This document shows, piece after piece, positions 33,516 to 42,395 of a stretch of DNA of 64,000 nucleotides. The stretch covers positions 124,001 through 188,000 of the forward strand of contig NZ_MBSO01000056.1 in assembly GCF_001695835.1 (NCBI RefSeq). Direction: 5' to 3'. The first letter of the stretch is position 1. Each line of letters starts with the position of its first letter. Source of the DNA: Ensifer sp. LC11 (GTDB taxonomy: Bacteria; Pseudomonadota; Alphaproteobacteria; Rhizobiales; Rhizobiaceae). Position numbers and translations under genes: made by a program. A model generated the notes under the pieces. That model did not search any database. It worked only from the letters and a program-made list of their open reading frames with translations, and had not been told where the DNA came from.

Positions 33516-35203
33516 CCCAGACGATCTTCGCCCGCAGCATCCTTTCCGGCTCCGCCGATGGCCCCATCATCGCCACCGAGGAGGCGCTGAGCTTCTGGGG
33601 CGGGGTCGATCCGGCAACGGGCCGGGTGATCGACGTGCACCACCCGCTGCACGGCCTCTGTCTGACCGGCGGCATCCTGATGATGCCGTCGAGCCGCGGC
33701 TCCTGCACCGGTTCGGGCGTGCTGCTCGACATGGCGCTGACGGGCCGCGCACCGGCAGCACTCGTCTTCTGCGAGGCCGAGGACGTGCTGACGCTGGGGG
33801 CGCTGATTGCGGCAGAGATGTTCGGCAAATCCTTGCCGGTGCTGCGTGTCTCGCGGGACGCCTTCAAGGCGCTGTCGCAGGCAAAGACGGCGCGGATCAG
33901 CAATACGACAATCGAAGCCGATCCCCTGACGATCAACGTCGAACCGCCGGCGACGGCCGCACTCGACCTGACCGAGAACGACCGCGCCATGCTCGATGGC
34001 CGCGACGGCGTTGCGGTCCAGCAGGCGATGCGCATCATTGCGGCGATGGCAGCACAGCAAGGGGCGGAAAAGCTCCTCGACGTCGTCCAGGGCCATATCG
34101 ACGGCTGCATCTATGCGAGCCCGGCCAACCTCACCTTCGCCGAGAAGATGGCGGATATGGGCGCCAAGGTTCGGGTACCGACGACGATGAACGCGATCTC
34201 GGTCGACCGCGCCAACTGGAAAGCGCAGGGCGTGCCCGAAAGCTTCGGCGATCCGGCCGCACGGCTTGCCGACGCCTATGTGCGCATGGGCTGTCGCCCG
34301 ACCTTCACCTGCTCGCCCTATCTGCTCGACAGCGCGCCGAAATCCGGCGAAGCCATTGCCTGGGCGGAATCGAACGCCGTCATCTTCGCCAACACCGTGC
34401 TTGGCGCCCGCACGGCGAAACACCCCGATTTTCTCGATCTCTGCATCGCACTGACCGGACGTGCGCCATTCTCGGGCGTCTATCTCGACGCGCCGCGCAA
34501 GGCGAAACGCGTCATCGACGTCGAACTTCCCGACGCGATCGACGATGCCTTCTGGCCGCTGATCGGCTACCTCGCCGGCAAGGCCGCGCCCGACCGTATT
34601 CCGCTGTTGCGCGGTGTTGCATCCGCCCGCCCCTCGCGCGACGACCTCAAGGCCCTCTGTGCCGCCTTCGGCACCACCTCCGCATCGCCCATGCTGCATG
34701 TGGAGGGCGTCACGCCCGAAGCGGAAGGCGCTGCCGCCGAGGATGCCGACCGCACGACGATCACGCGCGCCGACATGACTGATGCCTGGTCGCTCCTGAA
34801 CGAAGGCCCTGCCGAAGTCGAGCTCGTCGCCATCGGCAGCCCGCATGCCTCGCTGGAGGAATGCCGGGCACTCGCAGCCGCATTCGACGGCCGTAAGCGG
34901 CACGACAATGTCGCCGTCATCGTCACCGCCGGAAGAGATGCGATCGCCGCGGCGCGGGACGAAGGTCTTCTTTCGCGGCTGGAGGCAAGTGGCATCCAGG
35001 TCTTGCCGGATCTCTGCTGGTGCTCGATCTCCGAGCCGGTCTTCCCGACGAAGACCCGGGCGCTGATGACCAATTCCGGCAAATACGCCCATTACGGCCC
35101 CGGTCTCTCCGGCCGCGCCGTCCGCTTTGGCAGCCTTGCCGACTGCGTTGAAGCGGCTCTGACCGGTCATGCTCCGGCGCGCCTGCCGGCGTGGCTTTCC
35201 TGA
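33512..35203 (+). CDS. Aconitase X, probable cis-3-hydroxy-L-proline dehydratase (fused form)
   Basis: 563 residues joining the two aconitase X parts in one chain: a swivel (DUF126) domain at about 1-130 with [35 protein letters not shown], then the catalytic (DUF521) domain from about 150 with [44 protein letters not shown] and [41 protein letters not shown]. Cysteines in GSCTGSG and TFTCSPY probably bind the iron-sulfur cluster. Related proteins dehydrate cis-3-hydroxy-L-proline to 1-pyrroline-2-carboxylate, which HypS can reduce to proline. It is coupled to hypRE by ATGA overlap. Confidence 0.84.
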   Translation: MTQTIFARSILSGSADGPIIATEEALSFWGGVDPATGRVIDVHHPLHGLCLTGGILMMPSSRGSCTGSGVLLDMALTGRAPAALVFCEAEDVLTLGALIAAEMFGKSLPVLRVSRDAFKALSQAKTARISNTTIEADPLTINVEPPATAALDLTENDRAMLDGRDGVAVQQAMRIIAAMAAQQGAEKLLDVVQGHIDGCIYASPANLTFAEKMADMGAKVRVPTTMNAISVDRANWKAQGVPESFGDPAARLADAYVRMGCRPTFTCSPYLLDSAPKSGEAIAWAESNAVIFANTVLGARTAKHPDFLDLCIALTGRAPFSGVYLDAPRKAKRVIDVELPDAIDDAFWPLIGYLAGKAAPDRIPLLRGVASARPSRDDLKALCAAFGTTSASPMLHVEGVTPEAEGAAAEDADRTTITRADMTDAWSLLNEGPAEVELVAIGSPHASLEECRALAAAFDGRKRHDNVAVIVTAGRDAIAAARDEGLLSRLEASGIQVLPDLCWCSISEPVFPTKTRALMTNSGKYAHYGPGLSGRAVRFGSLADCVEAALTGHAPARLPAWLS

Positions 35204-35255
35204 AGGAACTCGACGGCACGGCAACGACAGCAAAGCCCGTTGCCGTGGTGCCAGA

Positions 35256-36308
35256 TCAGGCGCCGCGCGGCGGCGCCGTCGAGGCGCGCGGAACGAGATG
35301 GCAGGCAAGCTCCACCCGCCGCGGTGGCGCCGGAATGCCCGAGAGCGTGTCGCGCAGAAGATCCAGCGCGACCGAACCGATCTCACGCATCGGAATATGC
35401 ATCGTCGTCAGCGGCGGATTGAGGAAGGCTGCCTGCGGCAGGTCGTCCATGCCCATGACCGAAACGTCGCCCGGAACCGAGAACCCCTTCTGCTGGATAC
35501 CGAGCATGGCGCCGACGGCGAGGCTGTCCCCCGCAGCAAGCACCGCCGTAAAATCCAGCCCACGTTCCGAAATCCGCTGGGTCAAAGCCTGTATCGCAAG
35601 CTCCGGCAACCAGTCCTCGACGGTGACGAGCATGTCATCGGTGGCGGGAAGGCCTTTCGCCAGCAACCCGTCGCGCCAGCCCTCGTAACGCCGCTCGATC
35701 GTGCGGCGTCCGGGCCGCATCAGAAACAGGATGCGCTCGTGGCCGAGCTCGATCAGATGGTCGGTCGCAAGCCGCGCGCTCGAGCGGTTGCAGGGCGTGA
35801 CACTCGATAGCCGCATATAGGGGTCGTCGCTGTTCAAGAGCACCACCGGTTTCTCGAAGCCGCGGGTCGCGGCGATCATGCCCTCGTCGTCTATGGTGAG
35901 AAACAGAAGCCCGGCAACCTGTTCGTCCGCCTCTGCCTCGGCCAGCACCGCCAGCTCCTCGCTACGGTCCGCGATCGGCCGCGTGACGATTTCGAGATCC
36001 AGCGCCTGGGCCCGCTCCTTCAGCCCCTCCAGCACGTAGTGGGTGAACTGGTTGCGCACATAGTCGATCATTGCGGCACTCGACGCCGCCACGATGACCT
36101 TCTGACCGGCGACTGCCGTCGGGATTACGTAATTCGCGTTCTTCGCCGCCTCCAGCACGCGCTGGCGGATTTCCGCACGCACGCCTTTCTCGCCGGCAAG
36201 CGCCCGCGATGCGGTGCTTAAGGAAACCCCGCAGGCCTCGGCGATATCTTCCAGCCGAACACGCTTGCTCTTCTTGCCGCGTTTGCCCGGCAGCGGTTTT
36301 GCGATCAT
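35256..36308 (-). CDS. LacI family regulator of the pectin oligosaccharide locus
   Basis: 350 residues. The helix-turn-helix VRLEDIAEACGVSLSTASRALAGEKGVRAEIRQRVLEAAKNANYV is followed by a periplasmic-binding-like effector domain with QVAGLLFLTIDDEG, NRSSARLATDHLIELGHERILFL and AVLAAGDSLAVGAMLGIQQKGFSVPGDVSVMGMDDLP. ATG 36308 has GGAGGATCGG upstream, so I prefer it to an ATG 48 bases earlier. Divergent from the GH105-kduI operon, which it most likely represses until an unsaturated uronide or KDG-type inducer is present. Confidence 0.87.
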   Translation of the reverse strand: MIAKPLPGKRGKKSKRVRLEDIAEACGVSLSTASRALAGEKGVRAEIRQRVLEAAKNANYVIPTAVAGQKVIVAASSAAMIDYVRNQFTHYVLEGLKERAQALDLEIVTRPIADRSEELAVLAEAEADEQVAGLLFLTIDDEGMIAATRGFEKPVVLLNSDDPYMRLSSVTPCNRSSARLATDHLIELGHERILFLMRPGRRTIERRYEGWRDGLLAKGLPATDDMLVTVEDWLPELAIQALTQRISERGLDFTAVLAAGDSLAVGAMLGIQQKGFSVPGDVSVMGMDDLPQAAFLNPPLTTMHIPMREIGSVALDLLRDTLSGIPAPPRRVELACHLVPRASTAPPRGA

Positions 36309-36348
36309 CCGATCCTCCGTCGCCACAATATTGGGAAAAATTTTCATG

Positions 36349-36356
36349 TTGCGCAA
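36349..36356. promoter_or_regulatory. Possible LacI operator
   Basis: TTGCGCAA, a perfect 8-base palindrome with central CG as in many LacI-family sites, flanked by TTTCATG and GAAA. It lies in the 116-base gap between the LacI gene and the GH105 operon. No second copy was found nearby. Confidence 0.45.
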
Positions 36357-36424
36357 GAAAAAACGTCATGCCTTTATCTCCGACAAGAAAGCCGAGGGAA
36401 GAGCGGCTAAGGAGGAGGAACGCC

Positions 36425-37525
36425 ATGGGCCTGAATGCCCACGACATTCGCACGGGTCTCGATCGTCTTGTCGGCGGCATGACCGGTCTGAAGCATGACG
36501 GTCGGTTCGATGAGCCGAACCTCGACGGCACCGCGGGCGACTACATCAGCTTCGACAGCTGGGAATGGCCGCAAGGCGTCGGCCTCTACGGTCTGATCAA
36601 GCTCTGGCTGTTCACTGGCCGCGATGACATCCGCCAGCTCATCGAAGGCTGGTACGAAGGGCGGCTTGCCGCCGGGCTTCCTGAACTCAACGTCAACACG
36701 ACCGCGCCGATGCTCGGCCTCTCGGTGCTCTGGGCCAAAACCGGAAACCCGCGCTGGAAGCCGTTGCTCGACGACTGGGCGAACCGGGTGATCGCCGAAA
36801 TGGGCCGCACGCCCGAAGGCGGCTTCGAGCATCATGTCTCCGACAAGGTCAACGACAACGAACTCTGGGACGACACACTCTATATGGTCGCCCTGTTCCT
36901 TGCCTCCTACGGCCAGGCCAGCGGCCGGCGCGAACTCGTCGACGAGGCCTCACGGCAGTTCCTGGTCCACACCCGCTATCTTGCCGACACCCAGTCGGGC
37001 CTCTGGTTCCATGGTTGGACCTTCGACGGCCGGCACAATTTCGCCCGCGCCCGCTGGGCCCGCGGCAATGCCTGGATCACCGCCGGCATGCTCGATCTTT
37101 TCGACCTCGCCGAGATCGCCGCTCCGGTGAAGGAATTCCTGCGCGGCGTGCTCATCACCCAGGTCGAGGCGCTATTGCCGCTGCAGACAGCGTCCGGCGC
37201 CTGGCGCACGCTGCTCGACGACGCGACCTCCTATGAAGAGATCTCGGCGACTGCGGGCATCGGCTATGGCCTGCTCAAGGCTTATCGCCTCGGCTACGGC
37301 ACGCCGGCCTGGCGCAACGCCGGTCTCAGGGCGCTTGAAGCCGTGATGCGCAACATCGACGAAAGCGGCACCGTGCTCAACGTCTCCTATGGCACCCGCA
37401 TGGGCCACGACCTGCAATTCTATAAGGACATCCCCATTCAGCCGACCGGCTACGGCCAGGCACTGGCAATCCTGTGCCTTTCCGAAGCCCTGCAGCATGT
37501 CGGTGCGGAAGGACAGGCAGCATGA
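36425..37525 (+). CDS. GH105/GH88-type unsaturated rhamnogalacturonyl hydrolase
   Basis: 366-residue (alpha/alpha)6-barrel hydrolase of the YteR/RhiN group that removes the 4,5-unsaturated uronate from lyase-made pectin or rhamnogalacturonan fragments. Typical segments: SWEWPQGVGLYGLIKLW, NVNTTAPMLGLSVLW, DNELWDDTLYMVALFLA (with the catalytic Asp region), GLWFHGWTFDGRHNFARARWARGNAWITAG and EISATAGIGYGLLKA. No signal peptide, so it acts in the cytoplasm after import. ATG 36425 follows an exact AAGGAGG. First gene of the operon; its stop overlaps kduI. Confidence 0.87.
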   Translation: MGLNAHDIRTGLDRLVGGMTGLKHDGRFDEPNLDGTAGDYISFDSWEWPQGVGLYGLIKLWLFTGRDDIRQLIEGWYEGRLAAGLPELNVNTTAPMLGLSVLWAKTGNPRWKPLLDDWANRVIAEMGRTPEGGFEHHVSDKVNDNELWDDTLYMVALFLASYGQASGRRELVDEASRQFLVHTRYLADTQSGLWFHGWTFDGRHNFARARWARGNAWITAGMLDLFDLAEIAAPVKEFLRGVLITQVEALLPLQTASGAWRTLLDDATSYEEISATAGIGYGLLKAYRLGYGTPAWRNAGLRALEAVMRNIDESGTVLNVSYGTRMGHDLQFYKDIPIQPTGYGQALAILCLSEALQHVGAEGQAA

Positions 37526-38358
37526 CGATGAAGGTTCTCTACGGGGCCAATCCCGAAGACATCAAGACTTATGACACGGCGCGGCTTCGCCGAGAGTTCT
37601 TGATCACAGATCTCTTTGCCGAAGACGCGGTAAACTTCACCTATACCCATGTCGACCGGCTGATCCTCGGCGGCGCCATGCCGAAGACGAAGAGCGTGAC
37701 ATTCGGGTCCGGCGCCGAAATCGGTACGCCCTATCTGCTTTCGGCGCGCGAGATGGGCATCGCCAATCTCGGCGGCACCGGCACGATCGTGGTCGACGGC
37801 AAGAGCTTCGTGCTCGAGAACCGCGACGTACTCTATGTCGGCCGCGGCGCCAAGGAGATCGTTGCTTCGAGCACATCCGCCGACCGGCCGGCCCGTTTCT
37901 ACATGAACTCGGTGCCCGCCGGCGCCGACCTGCCGCACCGGCTGGTGAAGAGGGCCGAGGCAAAGGCGCTCGAACTCGGTGACGTCAAGCGTTCCAACAA
38001 GCGCCGCCTCGTCATGTACATCCATCCGGAAGTCATGCCGTCCTGCCTGCTTCTGATGGGCATCACCGACCTTGCCGAAGGCAGCGCCTGGAACACCATG
38101 CCGCCGCATGTGCACGAGCGGCGGATGGAAGCCTATTGCTACTTCGACATGGCGCCGGAGGACCGGATCGTCCATGTGATGGGCGAGCCCGAGGAGACCC
38201 GGCACCTGATCGTCGCCAATGGCGATGCGGTACTTTCTCCCGCCTGGTCGATCCATATGGGCGCCGGCACCGGGCCCTATGCCTTCGTCTGGGGCATGAC
38301 CGGCGAGAACCAGGAATACAACGACGTCACCCCCGTAGCCTTGGCTGAGCTGAAATGA
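37522..38358 (+). CDS. kduI: 5-keto-4-deoxyuronate isomerase KduI
   Basis: 278-residue bicupin isomerase, normal length. It converts 5-keto-4-deoxyuronate, released by the upstream hydrolase, to 2,5-diketo-3-deoxygluconate. Zn-binding residues lie in NTMPPHVHERRMEAYCYF, plus a conserved Glu and later His in WSIHMGAGTGPYAFVWGM. The start overlaps the preceding stop (ATGA), and the stop overlaps the next gene the same way. KduD, the next enzyme, is at 45556. Confidence 0.94.
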   Translation: MTMKVLYGANPEDIKTYDTARLRREFLITDLFAEDAVNFTYTHVDRLILGGAMPKTKSVTFGSGAEIGTPYLLSAREMGIANLGGTGTIVVDGKSFVLENRDVLYVGRGAKEIVASSTSADRPARFYMNSVPAGADLPHRLVKRAEAKALELGDVKRSNKRRLVMYIHPEVMPSCLLLMGITDLAEGSAWNTMPPHVHERRMEAYCYFDMAPEDRIVHVMGEPEETRHLIVANGDAVLSPAWSIHMGAGTGPYAFVWGMTGENQEYNDVTPVALAELK

Positions 38359-40841
38359 GCGATACGATTTTCCATCTGAAGAAGAGCCTCGTTCCGGGGC
38401 AGGCCATCGGCTACTGGCAGCTCGGCACGATCGCCGAAGAGCGTTTCGACGTGCCGGATCAGCCGATGAAGGGCGAGATGGACCCCTTCTTCTTCCTGAC
38501 CAAGCACAAGAACTTCATCCCGCACGAATATCCCTGCCGGACGATCTTTGCCGAAAGCTATCGCGGCAAGCGGCCGGAGGTGCGCGGCACGTTTGAAGCC
38601 ACGCGCTGGTGGCTGCCCTTCGGCTCGCAGCGGCTCGACCTTTCCGGGTTCTGGTTCCGGCCGACGCGACTTGCCACCTGGGCCCGCACCTCGATCGAGG
38701 CGGAAACCGCCGGCACCGCCAAGATCCGCCTCGGAACCTGCGGCGGCGCAGTCGTCTTCCTGAACGGCGCCGAGATCGGCTGGATGGCGCCCTATAGCCG
38801 CAATCTCGAGGCCAAGGCGGAATTCGAGCTGCCGCTTCAGGCCGGGCTCAACGAAATCACGATCTTCTTCGACGACCTTGCCGAACGCGACGCGCGTTAC
38901 TTCTTCCAGTTCGACTATCTCTCCGGGCCGGTCGCCCACGTGGCGCTGCCGGTCCCCTGCGCCAGTGCGGCCGCTGCCGATATCGAGACCGCGCTCGACG
39001 GCATGCATTTCGACCGCACCGCCTATTTCGAAGGTGACATCACGCTTCTCTTCGCCGCCGCCCTGCCGCTCGACGTCAAGGTCAATGTCGCGGTCGAAGG
39101 CGATTTCATGTCGACCGAGCGCTTCGACCACGACTTCGTGCTGAAGGCCGGCGACAAGAGGCTGGTGATCGGCCCATCCGAGGACACACCGGCCGACTTC
39201 CGCCATTTCCGCATCACGCTCGATGCCGACGGCTTCGTCGCGTCGCGCTCGCTCGGCGTCGAGATCTGCCATGCCGGCCGGCAAGGAAAGCCACCGGAAA
39301 CGCTGGTTTCCCGCATCAACGAGACCCTCGGCGAGATCTCCGGCTTCTCGGAACGCGACACGGTGCGCGCCTTCGCACGGCTTGCCAGTGGTCGCGGCGG
39401 TGCAGATACCGACGCAATGATCGAGGAAATCCTGCCCTCGATCGAGGATTGCCACGACTGCGCCGACTTCTCGCTGGTGCCACTGATCTGGTCGCGCACC
39501 ACCTGGGGCAACGATATCGGCGGAAAGACGCGTGAGCGCATCGACCAGGCGATCCTCGGCTTCCGCTACTGGATGGATGAGCCCGGCAACGACGTGCAGT
39601 GGTACTTCTCCGAGAACCACGCGCTGCTGTTCCACACCTCGGCCTATCTCGCAGGCCACCTCTTCCCGGAGGCAACCTTCCGTCGCTCGGGCCGCAAGGG
39701 AAGCGAACAGAGCGCCGTCGGTGCGGCCCGCGTTCGCGCCTGGCTCGACCACTTCGAAGCCTGGGAAATGGCCGAATTCAATTCCGCGCCCTATTTCCCG
39801 ATCGATCTCAAGGGCCTGACGGCGCTGGCGGCACTCTCGCCTGATGCCGACATCGCCGAACGCGCCAAGAAAGGTATCGTGCGGCTCTGCGAGATCATTG
39901 CCCGCTCGGCCCATCACGGCATGGTCACGGCCGCCCAAGGCCGCTCCTACGAGCACACGCTGTGCGCCGGTCGTTCGCTGGAACTTTCAGGTGTTGCCCG
40001 CCTGCTCTGGGGCAAGGGCTGGTACGGCCGCCGCGTGCACGCTCTGCCGCAGCTTGCCGTCTGCCTGCGCGACCATGGCCTGGTGGTGCCGGAGGCGCTT
40101 GCCGCGGTCGCCTGCCATGAGGATGAGGCAGCCCATCAGGAATGGCGCTTCGCCCAGGGCGAAAACCGCTTCGCGGCACTCTACCACTACAAGGGCCGCC
40201 ATTTCGCCATGGGCTCGGCGGCGCATTATCGCTGGAACGAATGGGGCTATCAGGAAACGGTGCTGCACCTGCGCCTTGGCCAGCGCCCCGAAGCGGCGAT
40301 CTGGATCAACCATCCCGGCGAAACCATTCAGTTCGGGTACGGCCGGCCATCCTATTGGGGTGGTTGCGGCACCCTCCCTCGTGCCCACCAGTACAGGGGG
40401 CTGGCCGTACTCGACTTTGCGACCGTCAGCGAGCAACCGGATTTCACCCATGCATGGTTCCCGGTCGCCGAATTCGACGAGAGCAGGGTCAAGGGCAGAC
40501 ACGCGTTGGCGCGCAGCGGCCGCGGCGCGGTTGTCCTGATCGGCGGAAGTGACCTGACATCGGTCACCGACGGCCCGTCGGCCAATGCGGAGCTGCGCCA
40601 GTTCGGTCAAAAGACGTGCTGGATCGTGCGGGTCTGCGAGGCCACTGATCTCTCGGGCGTGGAAGCCAGATTTGCTTCGCTGTCGGTGGAGGAGACCGGG
40701 GACGGATCTCTTGTCATCGACGATCCCGACTATGGCCGCGTGGTGTTCCGCAGCGACGGTGCGACGGAAGCCGAAGGGCGCACCATCGTCGCCAAGGATT
40801 TCACGGTCGCTGGCGAGGTTACCATGCTCGCCGCCGGCTAG
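38355..40841 (+). CDS. Unrecognised 828-residue protein, probable carbohydrate-active enzyme
   Basis: I do not recognise a named family. The first about 330 residues look like beta-sandwich domains (TWARTSIEAETAGTAKIRLGTCGGAVVFLNGAEIGWMAPY resembles a carbohydrate-binding jelly roll). The middle (about 340-660) is helix-rich with FRYWMDEPGNDVQWYFSENHALLFHTSAYLAGHLFPEATFRRSG, EMAEFNSAPYFPIDLKGLTALAAL and RSYEHTLCAGRSLELSGVARLLWGK, like the alpha/alpha toroids of polysaccharide lyases and GH hydrolases. The rest is beta again. There is no signal peptide, so it is cytoplasmic. ATGA overlap with kduI and position before the importer imply action on imported pectin fragments. Conserved acidic and His residues (DEPGND, SENH, EFNS) are catalytic candidates. 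Confidence 0.6.
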   Translation: MSDTIFHLKKSLVPGQAIGYWQLGTIAEERFDVPDQPMKGEMDPFFFLTKHKNFIPHEYPCRTIFAESYRGKRPEVRGTFEATRWWLPFGSQRLDLSGFWFRPTRLATWARTSIEAETAGTAKIRLGTCGGAVVFLNGAEIGWMAPYSRNLEAKAEFELPLQAGLNEITIFFDDLAERDARYFFQFDYLSGPVAHVALPVPCASAAAADIETALDGMHFDRTAYFEGDITLLFAAALPLDVKVNVAVEGDFMSTERFDHDFVLKAGDKRLVIGPSEDTPADFRHFRITLDADGFVASRSLGVEICHAGRQGKPPETLVSRINETLGEISGFSERDTVRAFARLASGRGGADTDAMIEEILPSIEDCHDCADFSLVPLIWSRTTWGNDIGGKTRERIDQAILGFRYWMDEPGNDVQWYFSENHALLFHTSAYLAGHLFPEATFRRSGRKGSEQSAVGAARVRAWLDHFEAWEMAEFNSAPYFPIDLKGLTALAALSPDADIAERAKKGIVRLCEIIARSAHHGMVTAAQGRSYEHTLCAGRSLELSGVARLLWGKGWYGRRVHALPQLAVCLRDHGLVVPEALAAVACHEDEAAHQEWRFAQGENRFAALYHYKGRHFAMGSAAHYRWNEWGYQETVLHLRLGQRPEAAIWINHPGETIQFGYGRPSYWGGCGTLPRAHQYRGLAVLDFATVSEQPDFTHAWFPVAEFDESRVKGRHALARSGRGAVVLIGGSDLTSVTDGPSANAELRQFGQKTCWIVRVCEATDLSGVEARFASLSVEETGDGSLVIDDPDYGRVVFRSDGATEAEGRTIVAKDFTVAGEVTMLAAG

Positions 40842-40929
40842 CGGACAAAGAGTTGCGCCGGCCGGGAGAAGCCGGCGTCAGCCCAAACGAGCGGGAGGAC
40901 GCTCGTCAACGGACAAGAGGAGGAAGTCA

Positions 40930-42198
40930 ATGAAGAAGACCAGAACGATGCTCGCGGCGCTTGCCGTCGGGCTGTTGACGTCGACGGCGGCAATCGCCGG
41001 CGACGTGCGCATCATGTGGTACTCCGATGGCGTCGAAGGCGAGGTGCTCAAAGACCTGCTCGACCGCTTCATGAAGGAGAACCCCGGGATCAACGTGATC
41101 CTCGACAACGTCTCCTACAGCGTCGTGCGTGAGCAGCTGCCGGTGCAGCTCGAAGCCGGAAACGGCCCGGATATCGCCCGCGTCACCAACCTGAAGGCTC
41201 AGAGCCAGCACTGGCTCGATCTCAGGCCGCTGGTCGCTGACGCCGCCTACTGGGACGAGAATTTCGGCGCGCAGGCCGACTGGATGCGCCCCGACGGCTC
41301 CAACCAGATCTCCGGCTTCATGACGCAGATCACCATTGCCGGCGGTTTTGCCAACAAGACGCTGTTCGATCAGGCCGGTATCGCCATCCCCGGCAAGGAT
41401 GCGACCTGGGACGACTGGGCCAAGGCAGCAAAACAGGTCGCCGAAAACCAGCAGGTGCCTTTCCCGATGGCACTCGACCGCTCCGGCCATCGCTTGAGCG
41501 GCCCGAACCTTGCCTATGGCGGCAACTACGTCGGCGCCGACGGCAAGCCGGCGCCGCTCGACGACGGCACGAAGACCTTCCTGAAGACCTTCGTCGGCTG
41601 GGTCGCCGACGGCACGATGAGCAAGGACGTCTGGGTTTCGGCCGCGGGCTCCACCTATCGCGCCGCCGCCGACGATTTCATCAACGGTCAGCTCGTTTAC
41701 TACTATTCCGGTTCCTGGCAGGTCCCGAACTTCTCGACGAAGATCGGCACCAACTTCGACTGGGTGGCGACCGGCAGCCCCTGCGGCCCGACGAACTGCA
41801 CCGGCATGACCGGCGGCGCCGGTCTGGTTGCGGTGAAATACACCAAGAACCCGAAGGAAGTCGCCAAGGTGATGGATTACCTTGCCAGCGAGCCTGTGGT
41901 GAAGGAGTTCTCCGAACGCACCCTGTTCCTGCCCGCGCATAAGGGCGTTCTTGCCAAGGGGCTGGACTTCAAGACCGATGACGCCCAGGCGAAAGCGGCA
42001 CTCAACGGCTTCGTCGAGGCGGGCAAGTCGCTTTCCGACGCGGCGCGCAAGCTGCCCGGCTGGCTCTGGTCCGACACTTTCTACGGCGCGCTCGTCACCC
42101 GCGTCAGCCAGGCGGCTGCCGGCGAGATGACAGTCGACGAGGCGTTCACGCGCATCGACTCCGATATCGCCACCAAGGTGAAAGACAGCGGCAACTGA
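40930..42198 (+). CDS. Oligosaccharide ABC transporter binding protein
   Basis: 422-residue family 1 binding protein with signal peptide (MKKTRTMLAALAVGLLTSTAAIA). Marks: VRIMWYSDGVEGEVLKDLLDRFMKENPGINVILDNVSY, QLEAGNGPDIARVTNL, YYYSGSWQVPNF and a CGPTNCTGMTGGAGLVAVK segment with two cysteines likely forming a disulfide. ATG 40930 follows GAGGAGG; frames further upstream read through the preceding gene. Set between pectin catabolic genes, so the ligand is probably an unsaturated di- or oligogalacturonide or rhamnogalacturonide. Confidence 0.87.
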   Translation: MKKTRTMLAALAVGLLTSTAAIAGDVRIMWYSDGVEGEVLKDLLDRFMKENPGINVILDNVSYSVVREQLPVQLEAGNGPDIARVTNLKAQSQHWLDLRPLVADAAYWDENFGAQADWMRPDGSNQISGFMTQITIAGGFANKTLFDQAGIAIPGKDATWDDWAKAAKQVAENQQVPFPMALDRSGHRLSGPNLAYGGNYVGADGKPAPLDDGTKTFLKTFVGWVADGTMSKDVWVSAAGSTYRAAADDFINGQLVYYYSGSWQVPNFSTKIGTNFDWVATGSPCGPTNCTGMTGGAGLVAVKYTKNPKEVAKVMDYLASEPVVKEFSERTLFLPAHKGVLAKGLDFKTDDAQAKAALNGFVEAGKSLSDAARKLPGWLWSDTFYGALVTRVSQAAAGEMTVDEAFTRIDSDIATKVKDSGN

Positions 42199-42199
42199 T

Positions 42200-42249
42200 C
42201 CGGGCGATCGATGCCCGGTTTCCGACGGCGTGACGTATCATGCCGTCGG
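42200..42249 (+). terminator. Double hairpin between binding protein and permease genes
   Basis: Two stems in tandem right after the binding-protein stop: CCGGGC/GCCCGG (42200-42205 with 42213-42218) and CCGACGGC/GCCGTCGG (42222-42229 with 42242-42249). The remaining bases to 42395 hold nothing obvious. Likely reduces expression of the permeases relative to the binding protein. Confidence 0.55.
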
Positions 42250-42395
42250 ATCAGCCGCCGAGACAGCGGTAAGCATTAGCTTACTTATTGCTGACATCCG
42301 GCAAGCAGCGCTTGCCCGTCTCTTGCGGGCAACAAATCACAATCCGGCGACGATCGTTGCGCGACAAAGCGCGACCGATGGCGAGGTAGCAAACG

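Noticed and set aside
33410-35386. Minus-strand open frame of 658 codons opposite the aconitase X gene
   Set aside because: Shadow frame, no recognisable domain; the plus-strand gene is coupled to hypRE and has conserved motifs.
38277-39956. Minus-strand open frame of 559 codons opposite kduI and the 828-residue gene
   Set aside because: Spans two plus-strand genes and has antisense composition.
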